Source of the DNA: Deltaproteobacteria bacterium
Lineage (GTDB): Bacteria; Myxococcota; B64-G9
Reading direction: 5' to 3'
DNA: 33,891 bases
Assembly (NCBI GenBank): GCA_019307065.1
Contig: JAFDKH010000111.1
Span: 1 to 33,891 of the forward strand
The position numbers were made by a program, and so were the translations under genes. Of the stretch, positions 14,858-23,840 are shown piece by piece. Numbering within the stretch: position 1 is the stretch's first letter; every line of letters starts with the position of its first letter. The notes beneath the pieces were generated by a model that worked only from the letters and a program-made list of their open reading frames with translations, had not been told where the DNA came from and searched no databases.

Positions 14858-17215
14858 TCAGTTCCTCGTACGTTTACGTGTTGGTGTTTTTAGCCGGACA
14901 GGCCTGGCCCAATCGGGCTGCGCCGGCGCCCGGTTGCTACCCAGAAGCTCGCGCCACTCAAGATCGGTCAGGGCTGTTGGGTTGACGAAGTGATAGAATG
15001 AAAATACCGCGCCGCGAGCAAGAACTACTCGCTTACCCAGCGGTATAGCAACAACAATCAGATCGACCGGACCGGTCGCCACCAACAACGGAGACTTGAC
15101 CAGGCTCTCAGGCTCGCCGAAATAATAGACATCGGCGATAACCGGGACCGGTTCCAGCTGAAGCTTGCCACGCCCGGCTAAGATGTCTTCGAACCAACTT
15201 CCAATCTCGCTCAATTTTCTGTGTTCAGCGCGGGTTAATCGACTACCCGAGATTTCTTTTATGGCTGTAGATTCTAAAAACTCCAACAGCTGCCTGCCTT
15301 GTTCGATGATCGTCAGCGGCGCAGGAGTTTTCGAACTCTGCGCAGCCGCTAAAAGCCCGGCCCCGCCAAAAACTAATAAATCCTTTTGAAAATCTTCCAG
15401 CAACCGACCAAGCTCGGCATATAATTCGGGGACCGGTTCAACATAGCCAGCTAAAGACTCCGGGATATGTTCTTCGGAGCCGCCTTCCCTCCAGACTATC
15501 GGCGGCTGGACATACAATATGACATCGCGGCGCAACTCGACCCAGGAAGCTGCCGCGCTAACCAGGTTATGGTCCGACCAGGCCGGGCTGCGTTGGTAAG
15601 CAGCATAACCCTTGGGGTATGGCAACAAGACCCAGCGCAGAGCCGACAACCAACGCCCGGCAATTGACAGTCTATCGCCGATTTTTCCGCTTCGGACGCC
15701 AGCTATAACCTGGCTGAGTCGGGCGGCCAACGGCGGCCACTTCTTTAACTGGGGCGCCAACCACTTCATAGCTCGCTTGGAACCCAAAGCGGCCAACAAG
15801 TCGAGCGGATCAGGATAGGGGCGCTCGTCCACATCGACAGTCGCGCTAACAATGTCATTTTCGGCAAGCCAGCGCCTGGCCAATAGAGTCACCGGGCAAC
15901 CCCCCGGCGCCATTACCTGAGTTCGGCACAGGCCTTTTAGATCGCCTATCCAGCTTTTATTGGCAGCCAGCTTACCCCAGCTAGGTTTTTCGCCAAAAGC
16001 TTCAAGGGCCTTAGAATGCAGACTAAGCGGCGTCGGGCCGGCGGGTTGGCCCGCCAAAAAAGCACTGAAACGCTCGAGTCCGGACAATAAACGCAGGTTT
16101 TGCCGATCTGTCAGGGCCAGGGCCGAAAGCAAAGCGGCTTCGACTGGATCTTCTGTGCCGGCCTGCGACAAAAAGAGAAAGGCGCGGAAATAGCGTTGTA
16201 AAGCCTCGGACGAATTGTAGTGTCCGCGAACTTTATAGCTGGGGTAGTCGATGCCGAGTGGATTTCGGACCGGTCCTTTGGCGGCCTCAATTCGCCCGAT
16301 CTCCTCGGCTATCCGGGCAGCTTTGGCGCCTGTTCGGGATTCGGAACTCGGGCTAAGCAATTCTTTGGCAATCTCCAGCCTGATCTGGATACGGCTCAGG
16401 GCCGGCGCCAATTCTTCGGGGATCTGTCCGAGCAGTTGCTCAGCTTGGCGGCCCATGGCTACAACCAGACGTGTCAAGGCCGGGGCGATCACCTGGCGCT
16501 CGACCTTTGATATGGCAAAGTCGATCAGCAGGTGAGTCAAATGAAGAGCGGCATCCGCCGTAACGAATGACGGCAATGACTTGTATTGGTTCTCAATATA
16601 GAGGCTATGAAATTCCGCCGGAGCAGTCGTAGGCCTGACTACCACAAATCCGTCATGCTGCAAGCGTTGCCGTGCAGTCGCTGACAACCACTTGTATTGA
16701 CGCAGGTTGGCTACGTTGGCAAGGTTCTGATTCAGCCTGACCGAGCGAATTTTTGCAGGTGTTCGCTGCCAATCGAGAGGCTGGTCATGGGCTGGCTGCG
16801 CATCTGAGCGAACTTCGAGTTTAGCGTCAGAATTCAAATCGGCTAAACCAAAGTCAAGCAGCTCACCGGCTGCCCGGGTTCCCAGGAATTTTGACTTGAG
16901 CTGTCCGCGCTCAATCGAGAAAACAAAAAGGCGCCGACGAAAAGTCTGGTCTTTGGGAGTTGCCCTGACAACAGAAACCGTAACTTCGGCACGCCGATCG
17001 CCATCTAGATCGCCCAGACATACTCGTTCGATAGCAACCAACGGTAATGGAACCGGCCAGCTCTTTTGAATACTTTTTATAAAGATCCCATCAGGTTGGG
17101 TTTCGATTCGATCTTTTTTACCATCACCGTCGACATCGCCTTGTTGTGGGCACGGCCAAGCAGAAACAGCCGTTGGCATAAACCACAACATCAGCAACCA
17201 GGTCATTCTTCTCAT
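14858..17215 (-). CDS. Secreted DUF3160 protein with FG-GAP-like repeats
   Basis: 785 residues. It has a signal peptide (about 1-19, cleavage after AVSA). Three Asp-rich Ca-binding-like motifs follow: DVDGDGKKD (about 27-35), DLDGDRRAE (69-77) and DLNSDAKLE (126-134), as in VCBS/FG-GAP propeller blades. From about 175 to 760 the sequence matches the DUF3160 pattern: HDGFVVV, the LPSFVTADAALHLTHLLID core (about 214-232), the IDYPSYKVRGHYNSSEALQRYFRAF block, and a YYFGEP motif near the end. DUF3160 proteins are extracytoplasmic and of unknown function. No strong ribosome site precedes the ATG at 17215, and an ATG three codons later is an alternative. First gene of an operon with the B-box protein. 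Confidence 0.87.
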   Translation of the reverse strand: MRRMTWLLMLWFMPTAVSAWPCPQQGDVDGDGKKDRIETQPDGIFIKSIQKSWPVPLPLVAIERVCLGDLDGDRRAEVTVSVVRATPKDQTFRRRLFVFSIERGQLKSKFLGTRAAGELLDFGLADLNSDAKLEVRSDAQPAHDQPLDWQRTPAKIRSVRLNQNLANVANLRQYKWLSATARQRLQHDGFVVVRPTTAPAEFHSLYIENQYKSLPSFVTADAALHLTHLLIDFAISKVERQVIAPALTRLVVAMGRQAEQLLGQIPEELAPALSRIQIRLEIAKELLSPSSESRTGAKAARIAEEIGRIEAAKGPVRNPLGIDYPSYKVRGHYNSSEALQRYFRAFLFLSQAGTEDPVEAALLSALALTDRQNLRLLSGLERFSAFLAGQPAGPTPLSLHSKALEAFGEKPSWGKLAANKSWIGDLKGLCRTQVMAPGGCPVTLLARRWLAENDIVSATVDVDERPYPDPLDLLAALGSKRAMKWLAPQLKKWPPLAARLSQVIAGVRSGKIGDRLSIAGRWLSALRWVLLPYPKGYAAYQRSPAWSDHNLVSAAASWVELRRDVILYVQPPIVWREGGSEEHIPESLAGYVEPVPELYAELGRLLEDFQKDLLVFGGAGLLAAAQSSKTPAPLTIIEQGRQLLEFLESTAIKEISGSRLTRAEHRKLSEIGSWFEDILAGRGKLQLEPVPVIADVYYFGEPESLVKSPLLVATGPVDLIVVAIPLGKRVVLARGAVFSFYHFVNPTALTDLEWRELLGSNRAPAQPDWARPVRLKTPTRKRTRN

Positions 17216-17309
17216 GGCGGCAAGATAGCAGATGCGTTTATTTATTCCAAATCTTGCCTATTTTATTATTCTTAGTAGAGTCCAGGTTGACTCAAATCGG
17301 AGATAGAAT

Positions 17310-18800
17310 ATGGACCGGATCCTGATCGCTGGAGCCTGCAATACCGGCAAAGAACTTGCCGAACGACTGTCGGTTAGGCATCAAATAGTCCTGCTGGACA
17401 ATAACTCCGGCTCTATCGACGGCTATGGACAGTTGCTCACGCTCGATCAGACGCCGATTACGATATCCGAGACACGCGGATTGTGGGCGGTCTATGGCGA
17501 CGGCACCTCCCGGCTAGTTCTGCAAAAATTGTTTGACCCCGAATTGCGCTGCGCCTTAGTAGCCACAGCCGGTCAAGATGAAGTCAATCTGGAAATTGGT
17601 CGGGTTGGCCGTGAGGTTGGGTTCGATCCAATCATTGCCATTCAGCACAATTCTGAAGCAGCAATCTCAGAACAATACAGCAACGCGCATATTACCGCCC
17701 TGGATCGGTCGTTATTGCTGGCCGGCCAGGTCGAGCTCTCACTTCTTCATCAAGGCGCCATCATTCCCAGCGGAATCGGACTGGGTCGCGGTGAACTGAT
17801 TGAAATCCGCCTGGTCCGCACTAGTCCGGTAATTGGCCGGCCACTCAAGAACCTGGCGCCCCACCGCTGGCGAGTGTCGGCCATTTTCAGGAACGATGAG
17901 GTAGTTGTCCCAACCGGTGAGACGACTCTCGAGGTCGATGATCGAGTCCTGCTGGTTGGTGATCCAAAAATACTTCAGACCGTCTCCGAATATCTCCGCA
18001 AGGGTACACCCCAATTCCCGCAGCCCTATGGACCCAATATTGTGACTCTCGAGTTTTCGGGTCCCGACGATAACTTATTCGCCGAAGCCGAGGGTCTGGC
18101 CCGAGCGAGCGAAGCCCTGCGCCTGATCAGGGGACTTCCCGGAGCCCAAGACAGCCAGCCCTTAGAAGAAACCGATGCTTTGAGTGTACCTGCCAGCCAG
18201 GGCGAAGTAGACCCGGGCAGTTTTGGTTTAACTGCCATGGACAAACCTGGTTTTGTCACGCGTACAACAAGTCAACGCCCTGGAGTTGTTGTAACTCGTT
18301 CGACTCCGCGCAGCCTGGCGGCCCGCTTTTTTGGTATGCGCGGCCGAGATGCCCAACTATGCGATCAAATCGATTCGATTGTTCTTTTTGCCCGCGGCAG
18401 CTTTCCTTATAAAAGGATCTTGTTACCTGTATCCGAATCACAACTCAACATCCATTCGGCCGAAGTCGCGATCGACATCACTCGTCAACTCGACGCATCG
18501 CTGACAGCGATTAATGTCGATCTGCCCCGATTGATCTCCGGTTTGTCCGATGAAGCCATCCATTTCGAGGTCGTCCCTATCCGCAAGCTTTGTGAACTTT
18601 ACGAGGTGCCGCTCGATTACCAGCATCGCGAGGGCAACCCGATCAAGCAGCTGAAGGCAGAAACTAACAATCATGATCTAGTGATTGTAGCTCGCCGCCA
18701 CAAACACAGAGACACCTATTTTGATCCGGATGTGGCTTTACGGATTGCCGCCAAATCAACCTGTTCGGTACTTGTGCTGACCATCCGTGACGAGGAGTAA
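17310..18800 (+). CDS. RCK (TrkA-N/TrkA-C) regulatory subunit fused to a Usp domain
   Basis: 496 residues, ATG with GGAGAT 8 bases upstream. RCK_N (about 1-140) has the Rossmann motif GACNTG (8-13) and VYGDGTS (61-67), suggesting nucleotide (NAD or ATP/ADP) binding. RCK_C (about 157-230) has the usual IEIRLVRTSPVIGRPLKNL pattern. A linker (about 240-350) includes a strand-helix unit NIVTLEFSGPDDN that could be a degenerate Usp half. A UspA-like domain (about 362-494) starts KRILLPVSES and ends CSVLVLTI, but lacks the G-x-x-G ATP-binding loop. It is cytoplasmic and presumably gates the antiporter encoded 6 bases downstream. This resembles Kef/Trk systems with the regulatory part on a separate chain. 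Confidence 0.88.
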   Translation: MDRILIAGACNTGKELAERLSVRHQIVLLDNNSGSIDGYGQLLTLDQTPITISETRGLWAVYGDGTSRLVLQKLFDPELRCALVATAGQDEVNLEIGRVGREVGFDPIIAIQHNSEAAISEQYSNAHITALDRSLLLAGQVELSLLHQGAIIPSGIGLGRGELIEIRLVRTSPVIGRPLKNLAPHRWRVSAIFRNDEVVVPTGETTLEVDDRVLLVGDPKILQTVSEYLRKGTPQFPQPYGPNIVTLEFSGPDDNLFAEAEGLARASEALRLIRGLPGAQDSQPLEETDALSVPASQGEVDPGSFGLTAMDKPGFVTRTTSQRPGVVVTRSTPRSLAARFFGMRGRDAQLCDQIDSIVLFARGSFPYKRILLPVSESQLNIHSAEVAIDITRQLDASLTAINVDLPRLISGLSDEAIHFEVVPIRKLCELYEVPLDYQHREGNPIKQLKAETNNHDLVIVARRHKHRDTYFDPDVALRIAAKSTCSVLVLTIRDEE

Positions 18801-18806
18801 GACTGG

Positions 18807-19976
18807 ATGCATTCAGCCCACGCAGATCTTCTGGCTCTGCTGGTACTCCTGGCCGGATCCTTTTTAATGCCGATTGTTTCCAAGTATATCTTCGTTCCTT
18901 CGGCCGTATTGTTGATCGGCTATGGATTGCTGGTCGGTCCAAACTCGCTGAACTTGTTAGCTGACGGCCAGGTCGTTGGATTCTTGTATGAACTTGGTTT
19001 CATCGTCCTGATGTTCTTAGCCGGGATGGAGATCGACTTCAACGGGATGCGGGCCCGCGGCCGGCGGGCAATAGTCAGCATGATGATCATATGCTTGATC
19101 ATCTTTTCGCTGGCCTTCGCAGCTGCCTATCTACTCGGCCTGCACCCGCTATTCGGCCTGGCCTTGGGCGCCATTAGTGTCGGACTGCCCCTGGCTATAC
19201 TAAAAGAAACCGGGATGCTGCGCAGTCAACTTGGACAAGGCATCATCATTCTAGGCTCAGTCGGGGAGTTTCTGACAGTTATCGGAATGACCCTCTTCTA
19301 TTTCGCCTCGCGCTACGGCTTCTCGCTTGAGCTTCTTTGGAGCTTATCGAAGCTAATCGGAATGCTGGTTTTAGCCGGTATCACCCTGCGAGCCTTCATG
19401 GCGATTGCCTGGTGGAATCCATTAGGCTTTACCAAACTTGCCAAACAACATGAGAGCAGTGAGATCGGAGTCCGGGCGGCGCTGTTGTTGATGATGACTT
19501 TTTCCACTCTGGCAATCCTGGCCGGCCTGGAATCGATCGTCGGGGCTTTCGTGGCCGGAGCCTTGATAGCTTTTGTCCTGCGCGGAAAAGAAATCCTCGA
19601 GGAAAAATTGACCGTGGTCGGACACGGTTTGTTCATACCGATCTTCTTCGTGATAGTCGGTATGCGTTTTGATCCGGCGGCAATAAGCGCTTCCGGATTA
19701 CTGGCGGCTGGACAACTCGTTCTGGCCGCGATTTTTGTAAGGCTTTTACCCTGTCTGCTGCTCTTGAGGCAGGGTCTGACAATCCGTGAAATGCTCGGTA
19801 CTACTTCGCTGCTGGCAGCCCCGCTTACCCTGGTGGTTGCGATTGCCGCGATCGGCCTCGAGTTAGGCATCCTGGATGGCAACGGCCAGAGCGTCTTGAT
19901 TCTGCTGGCAGTAGCTTCAGGCTTAATATTTCCGATTATATTCAGGTTACTGGTCGTAAAGAGCTCAAAGGCTTAG
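18807..19976 (+). CDS. CPA2-family monovalent cation/proton antiporter (Kef/NapA-like)
   Basis: 389 residues, almost entirely hydrophobic, about 11-13 TM helices: the Na+/H+ exchanger fold without a C-terminal RCK domain. Family motifs visible: LMFLAGMEID (about 69-78), GLPLAILKETGMLR, and GLESIVGAFVAGALIAF. At the position where CPA2 proteins usually carry the ND/DD/QD ion-binding pair in TM5, this one reads GSVGEFLTV, so a Gly-Glu replaces the usual acidic pair; whether Glu takes over is unknown. A GAGGAG ribosome site lies at the end of the preceding RCK-Usp gene. The 3' end overlaps the convergent DUF4340 gene by 4 bases. Likely substrate is K+ or Na+ exchanged for H+. Confidence 0.9.
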   Translation: MHSAHADLLALLVLLAGSFLMPIVSKYIFVPSAVLLIGYGLLVGPNSLNLLADGQVVGFLYELGFIVLMFLAGMEIDFNGMRARGRRAIVSMMIICLIIFSLAFAAAYLLGLHPLFGLALGAISVGLPLAILKETGMLRSQLGQGIIILGSVGEFLTVIGMTLFYFASRYGFSLELLWSLSKLIGMLVLAGITLRAFMAIAWWNPLGFTKLAKQHESSEIGVRAALLLMMTFSTLAILAGLESIVGAFVAGALIAFVLRGKEILEEKLTVVGHGLFIPIFFVIVGMRFDPAAISASGLLAAGQLVLAAIFVRLLPCLLLLRQGLTIREMLGTTSLLAAPLTLVVAIAAIGLELGILDGNGQSVLILLAVASGLIFPIIFRLLVVKSSKA

Positions 19977-21058
19977 TCTTTTTCGATTACAGCCTCGAGG
20001 TCGGCAACTACATCGGCTACTTCGGCGGCTTTGAGCTTGACCCAGCCTCCGGTAAAATTGGAGCGCGCGTAATACTCGAGCTTGGCGTTGGCACCAACAG
20101 TCGTTGCCAGGACCAATTCGTCGCTGAGCTGGCTGCCCTTGATGAAACCCAACTTTGCCACCGGCTTGGGGGGCGGCACGGGTTCCTGGTCGAGGTATTC
20201 AGCAGTACTCATTCTGAAAACCTTGCTTATCCAGTTTCCAAACAATGGATTTGCGGCATCCGGCTCGTCGGCGGGTACCCAGCGATCTCGCCTCTCAAGC
20301 CTTATCCGCTTTAGCTTACGACTTTGGCGTGTTTCAAGTGACATGACCTCGACCAGATCGGTTTCTTTCTTGGCTAACTCGACCAGGCGGCGTTCGAGAT
20401 ATCTCGGCCAGCGGATATCCAGCGCGCGCTGCAAGGATGATGAAAGCAAGTAGACCGGCCCGGACGGCTGCTGAAGAATATAGGTAGTTGCACCGCCGTA
20501 TGACTGACTACCGATTGTAAATGACACCTTCTGCTTGCCGATTGAGATATTCAAGCTACGCTCGCTCTTGTCGAGCTGGAATTTCGTAAGCAAGTCGGCA
20601 TCCAGTTTTCCAAGATCGCGCTCGACGTAGAGAGGCAACAAACGCTCGAGATGCTTCTCAAACTCGCGACTGGCTCGGTAGCTTCTGACAGTTGTCTCGG
20701 TAATCATCGGCGGAGGTTCGATCTTCTTTTTCGGCTCTTGAATCTTTTCGTCGGCAGCCTGGCTGGCACCGTCTGGCACGCCTCCGTCACTGCTGGCTGT
20801 CTGGGTGGCTTTTTTGGGGGCTGGTTTTCTCAACTGCTCGGTTATCTTTAAAGTAAAGCCACCGTTCGAACGTGGGGTAACTTCAACTTGCTTGCGAGCG
20901 GTCAAGAACTCCAGCTGGGTCAGTTCGGCCGGCTCGACATCCAGAATTATCTTGCCTTTGCTGGTTTTCTTTTCGGGGCTGGAAAACACGAAATAGGTGG
21001 CTGTGGCGGCTACCAACAAGACCGCCAGGTGGACGAACAAGGAAATCCGCGCTTTCAT
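19973..21058 (-). CDS. DUF4340 protein, accessory to a Gld-like ABC transporter
   Basis: 361 residues. One N-terminal transmembrane helix (about 7-26), then a mostly beta extracytoplasmic region interrupted by a Lys/Pro/Ala-rich insert (about 75-115). Strand-rich stretches such as LNISIGKQKVSFTIG and YILQQPSGPVYLL (about 170-205) follow the DUF4340 pattern. DUF4340 proteins are encoded last in GldA-GldF-GldG-type ABC operons of many bacteria. Here the start overlaps the GldG-like gene by 4 bases, so translation is coupled. Its stop overlaps that of the antiporter gene on the other strand. Confidence 0.85.
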   Translation of the reverse strand: MKARISLFVHLAVLLVAATATYFVFSSPEKKTSKGKIILDVEPAELTQLEFLTARKQVEVTPRSNGGFTLKITEQLRKPAPKKATQTASSDGGVPDGASQAADEKIQEPKKKIEPPPMITETTVRSYRASREFEKHLERLLPLYVERDLGKLDADLLTKFQLDKSERSLNISIGKQKVSFTIGSQSYGGATTYILQQPSGPVYLLSSSLQRALDIRWPRYLERRLVELAKKETDLVEVMSLETRQSRKLKRIRLERRDRWVPADEPDAANPLFGNWISKVFRMSTAEYLDQEPVPPPKPVAKLGFIKGSQLSDELVLATTVGANAKLEYYARSNFTGGWVKLKAAEVADVVADLEAVIEKD

Positions 21059-23127
21059 CTGACGGCCCTCCTGGAGCGACCCCGTCCCCAGCGCGTTGCA
21101 AATCCGATGCCCAAGATAATTAGCGGTACGGCAAAAACGGTCCCGTAAAACCAGATTTTATCTTCATCGCGGGTATGGACGATCTTGATATCTTCCTCGC
21201 TGGTCGGCAAACCGGGAATTCGTTCCTCGTCCCCCAGCCACTGCAGTACGTCGGCCAGCAACTGCATATTGCCGCCGATTTCATTGACGCTCAGGCGAAA
21301 ACCAATGTACTTGTCAGAAAAAACATCGCTGTCGGCAAAGACTACAACCCGCATTTCATCGTCTTTTTCTTTGGCACCTTTCGGTGTGCCCTTGGGTGCC
21401 GGCTTATCTTTCTTCTTGTCTTTTTTTGCCTTGTCTTTGGGCTTTTTTGCGCTTTTTGAGTCGCTAGCTTTGGATGATTTTGACTTGTCTTGAGGCTTTT
21501 TATCCTCTTTGGACTCGGGTACCTTGTTCTTGTCTTGCTCGACGGGTTCAGGTTTCTTGATCTTCTGGCTTATGGCAGCCGCCAGATGAAATACTTTTGA
21601 TCTTTCTTTACTGCCGCGCTTGATATCGCCGTCGGAATCAGCCCAAGTGTTGGGCACCGAGCGGACAATGAAGGTTACTTTCTTCTTGCTGCCTGGTGCT
21701 TTTTCGAGCGAGCCCGAGCCGGGCAACAAGACCGGGAATCTGCGGCTGGACCTCGAAACCGTCGTGACTGCCGCGTGATTCGAAAACGAGGTCGTCACAA
21801 TGTTGTAGCGATCGGCTTTAGAACGTTCGATTGGTATATAGGCACGGTCATGCGCCAATTTGACCGTCGAATAATCAAGACCCAGATATTCGAGTAATTG
21901 GTTCGGAGCAGCTTTACTGTCCGGATCGAGGGTTAGCAGCATCCGCCCGCCGCGCTCCAGATAGGCTTGGATCGCGTCGCCCTCGCCTGGAAACAAAGAC
22001 CCGCTTGGATCGATCCATATAAGCATGGCGGCATCATCGGGCACAGCATTGCCCAGTCCTTCAACCGGCCCGAGGTGTTTAACCGTCAGGTTCTTGGCCA
22101 TCAAGTATTTTTTAACTACTAAAACACCCGGGCGCACATCGACATCGGTCTTGTCGGGGCCGCGTTCTCCGTGACCGGTAATCATATAAACCGTTGCGCG
22201 ATTGCGAATCATCTTGAGCATTGATTTCTGGAATTCTGCGTCGAGTTTACGCAAAGACCGCTTGGCCCTCTCCATCTTGGCCCCTAAAGTGATCTTCTGC
22301 TTCGACTCGCCACGCAGCAGCAGGATAGTTCCATCACTTGAGATTCGGTGCTGCTTGGCCAAATCGGGTTCGAGGGCCTTGTCGATTACTTCCACCGAAA
22401 AACGCGAAGATAGCTGATCGAGCTCTTCGAAATAAGGAAGTATTTCTTCGAGCACTTCGTTGGTGTGCGGGAAAAACAATAAAGCCTGGGTGTCGGCATC
22501 GAGCCCTTGCACCATTGATTGGCTGGCTTCACTGGGAGAGGTGGTCTTAAAATAGCTCAAGTCTTTATGCACATCTTTTTTGTTGGCCAGAGCATTTACA
22601 AAAAACAATGTCGACAAGAACAGAGCGGTAACCGCACCGGCATGGGCCGAAGCACGCACGCGGCCGGCTTCGACGCCCCGGCCTTTGGCCATCGAGCTTG
22701 TGCTTACCTGAACAAAAATCAACGGCAAAATCGTGCAAACCAGAATTATCGGCCAGGCCACGTGGAACACCTGGCGCAGACTGACACCGGCTTGTTGGGC
22801 CTTGGTTACCAGGGCCGGGCCCATGACTAAATCCGAGCCCAGCAAATATATTGTCAATCCCAGTAATCCGCCTAAAGACAATAAGGCTGCCAGGCGCTCG
22901 ATTCGCCTGGCTTCTGATTTGGTCAGCAACCAGGCGGCAACCCAGACGAGGCTGGCTATGATTGCTCCGGCTGCGCCGGCCGAACTCACAATCCAGCGGG
23001 TAATGTCATGCCCGCCGACAATTCTTTCACCGACATAGATAGTGATCAGCCCGACAATGTACAGGATCAGCACCTGCGGGCCGCGCAGGCACCCCCAGGG
23101 TCGCCGGTTTTCTTGCCCTAGCGCCAT
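21055..23127 (-). CDS. GldG-like ABC-2 transporter auxiliary protein with Lys-rich linker
   Basis: 690 residues. Five TM segments at the N-terminus (about 17-34, 43-67, 81-100, 119-140, 161-181), a large extracytoplasmic GldG/ABC_transp_aux region (about 195-640), and one C-terminal TM (about 658-678). Signatures include YMITGHGERGP (314-324) and AYLERGGRMLLTLDPDS (388-404), typical of GldG/IFT52-like proteins. A low-complexity Lys/Asp/Ser/Pro stretch (about 523-590, encoded near 21358-21561) interrupts the domain and looks like a disordered insert. The start overlaps the permease gene by 10 bases. The protein probably forms the periplasmic part of the ABC complex; the substrate is unknown. 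Gliding motility should not be assumed, since this operon type is widespread. Confidence 0.88.
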   Translation of the reverse strand: MALGQENRRPWGCLRGPQVLILYIVGLITIYVGERIVGGHDITRWIVSSAGAAGAIIASLVWVAAWLLTKSEARRIERLAALLSLGGLLGLTIYLLGSDLVMGPALVTKAQQAGVSLRQVFHVAWPIILVCTILPLIFVQVSTSSMAKGRGVEAGRVRASAHAGAVTALFLSTLFFVNALANKKDVHKDLSYFKTTSPSEASQSMVQGLDADTQALLFFPHTNEVLEEILPYFEELDQLSSRFSVEVIDKALEPDLAKQHRISSDGTILLLRGESKQKITLGAKMERAKRSLRKLDAEFQKSMLKMIRNRATVYMITGHGERGPDKTDVDVRPGVLVVKKYLMAKNLTVKHLGPVEGLGNAVPDDAAMLIWIDPSGSLFPGEGDAIQAYLERGGRMLLTLDPDSKAAPNQLLEYLGLDYSTVKLAHDRAYIPIERSKADRYNIVTTSFSNHAAVTTVSRSSRRFPVLLPGSGSLEKAPGSKKKVTFIVRSVPNTWADSDGDIKRGSKERSKVFHLAAAISQKIKKPEPVEQDKNKVPESKEDKKPQDKSKSSKASDSKSAKKPKDKAKKDKKKDKPAPKGTPKGAKEKDDEMRVVVFADSDVFSDKYIGFRLSVNEIGGNMQLLADVLQWLGDEERIPGLPTSEEDIKIVHTRDEDKIWFYGTVFAVPLIILGIGFATRWGRGRSRRAVR

Positions 23128-23840
23128 CGCCGAGACTCCAGCATTCGAGTTGCGGCAAATAGAAAGAAGCTCATGATCGAAAAGTAAAAGACTATGTCGC
23201 GCAGATGAATCTTGCCGGACTTGAATGACGAAAAATGAATATTGTGTATTGCCATATATCCAAAAATGTCACTCAATGGCTTGTCGACATGCTTACCCAA
23301 CAACCAAAACAAAACCATCGGAACTCCGATGCCTAGAGACACGAAAATTGCCACAATCTGTGAACGAGTCAGAGACGAACCGAACGTTCCGATCCCCAGA
23401 CAGGCCCCGCCCAGCATTGTAATTCCGAGGTAACCGGAAAAAACGTGTCCCCAGGATACCTTCCCATTGACCATTACTAAAAGAGGCATGTAGATGGTCG
23501 CCAGAGTCAGCAAGATCAAGAAGAGATAAGCTCCCAAGAACTTTCCCAATACAATCTGGAAGTCTTTTACAGGCGAAGTCAGCAGCAACGGAAAAGTGTG
23601 ACTCTCACGCTCCTTGGCGATCAATCCCATCGAGATGAATATGGAGAAGAACATGGTGAAGCCGGACAAGGCCTGAAAGAAATCCTTCAAGACATCCGCA
23701 GAATACTTCTCGCCTTTCAGCACTTGCAGGTTGAAATACAATCCAACCAGGCCGAGATACAATGCCGCAATAATGAACCCCTGCGGAGATCTGAAAATGG
23801 AGGTAAACTCCCGACGGGCTATCAGCAGGATACTCCTCAC
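23118..23840 (-). CDS. ABC-2 type transporter permease (GldF-like)
   Basis: 240 residues, six TM helices in the ABC-2 fold: helix 1 near 21-38, helix 2 near 59-75, then pairs to the C-terminus. The conserved cytoplasmic stretch GLIAKERESHTFPLLLTSPV (about 73-92) is the classic GldF/NosY-type motif between TM2 and TM3. The start is a GTG whose bases overlap the TGA of the ATPase gene (GTGA). It forms the membrane channel with the ATPase and GldG-like partners. Confidence 0.9.
   Translation of the reverse strand: MRSILLIARREFTSIFRSPQGFIIAALYLGLVGLYFNLQVLKGEKYSADVLKDFFQALSGFTMFFSIFISMGLIAKERESHTFPLLLTSPVKDFQIVLGKFLGAYLFLILLTLATIYMPLLVMVNGKVSWGHVFSGYLGITMLGGACLGIGTFGSSLTRSQIVAIFVSLGIGVPMVLFWLLGKHVDKPLSDIFGYMAIHNIHFSSFKSGKIHLRDIVFYFSIMSFFLFAATRMLESRRWR

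Noticed and set aside
19313..19882. A 189-codon minus-strand open frame within the antiporter gene
   Set aside because: The + strand frame encodes an unmistakable polytopic membrane protein; the antisense frame is Pro/Ser/Arg-rich with no features.
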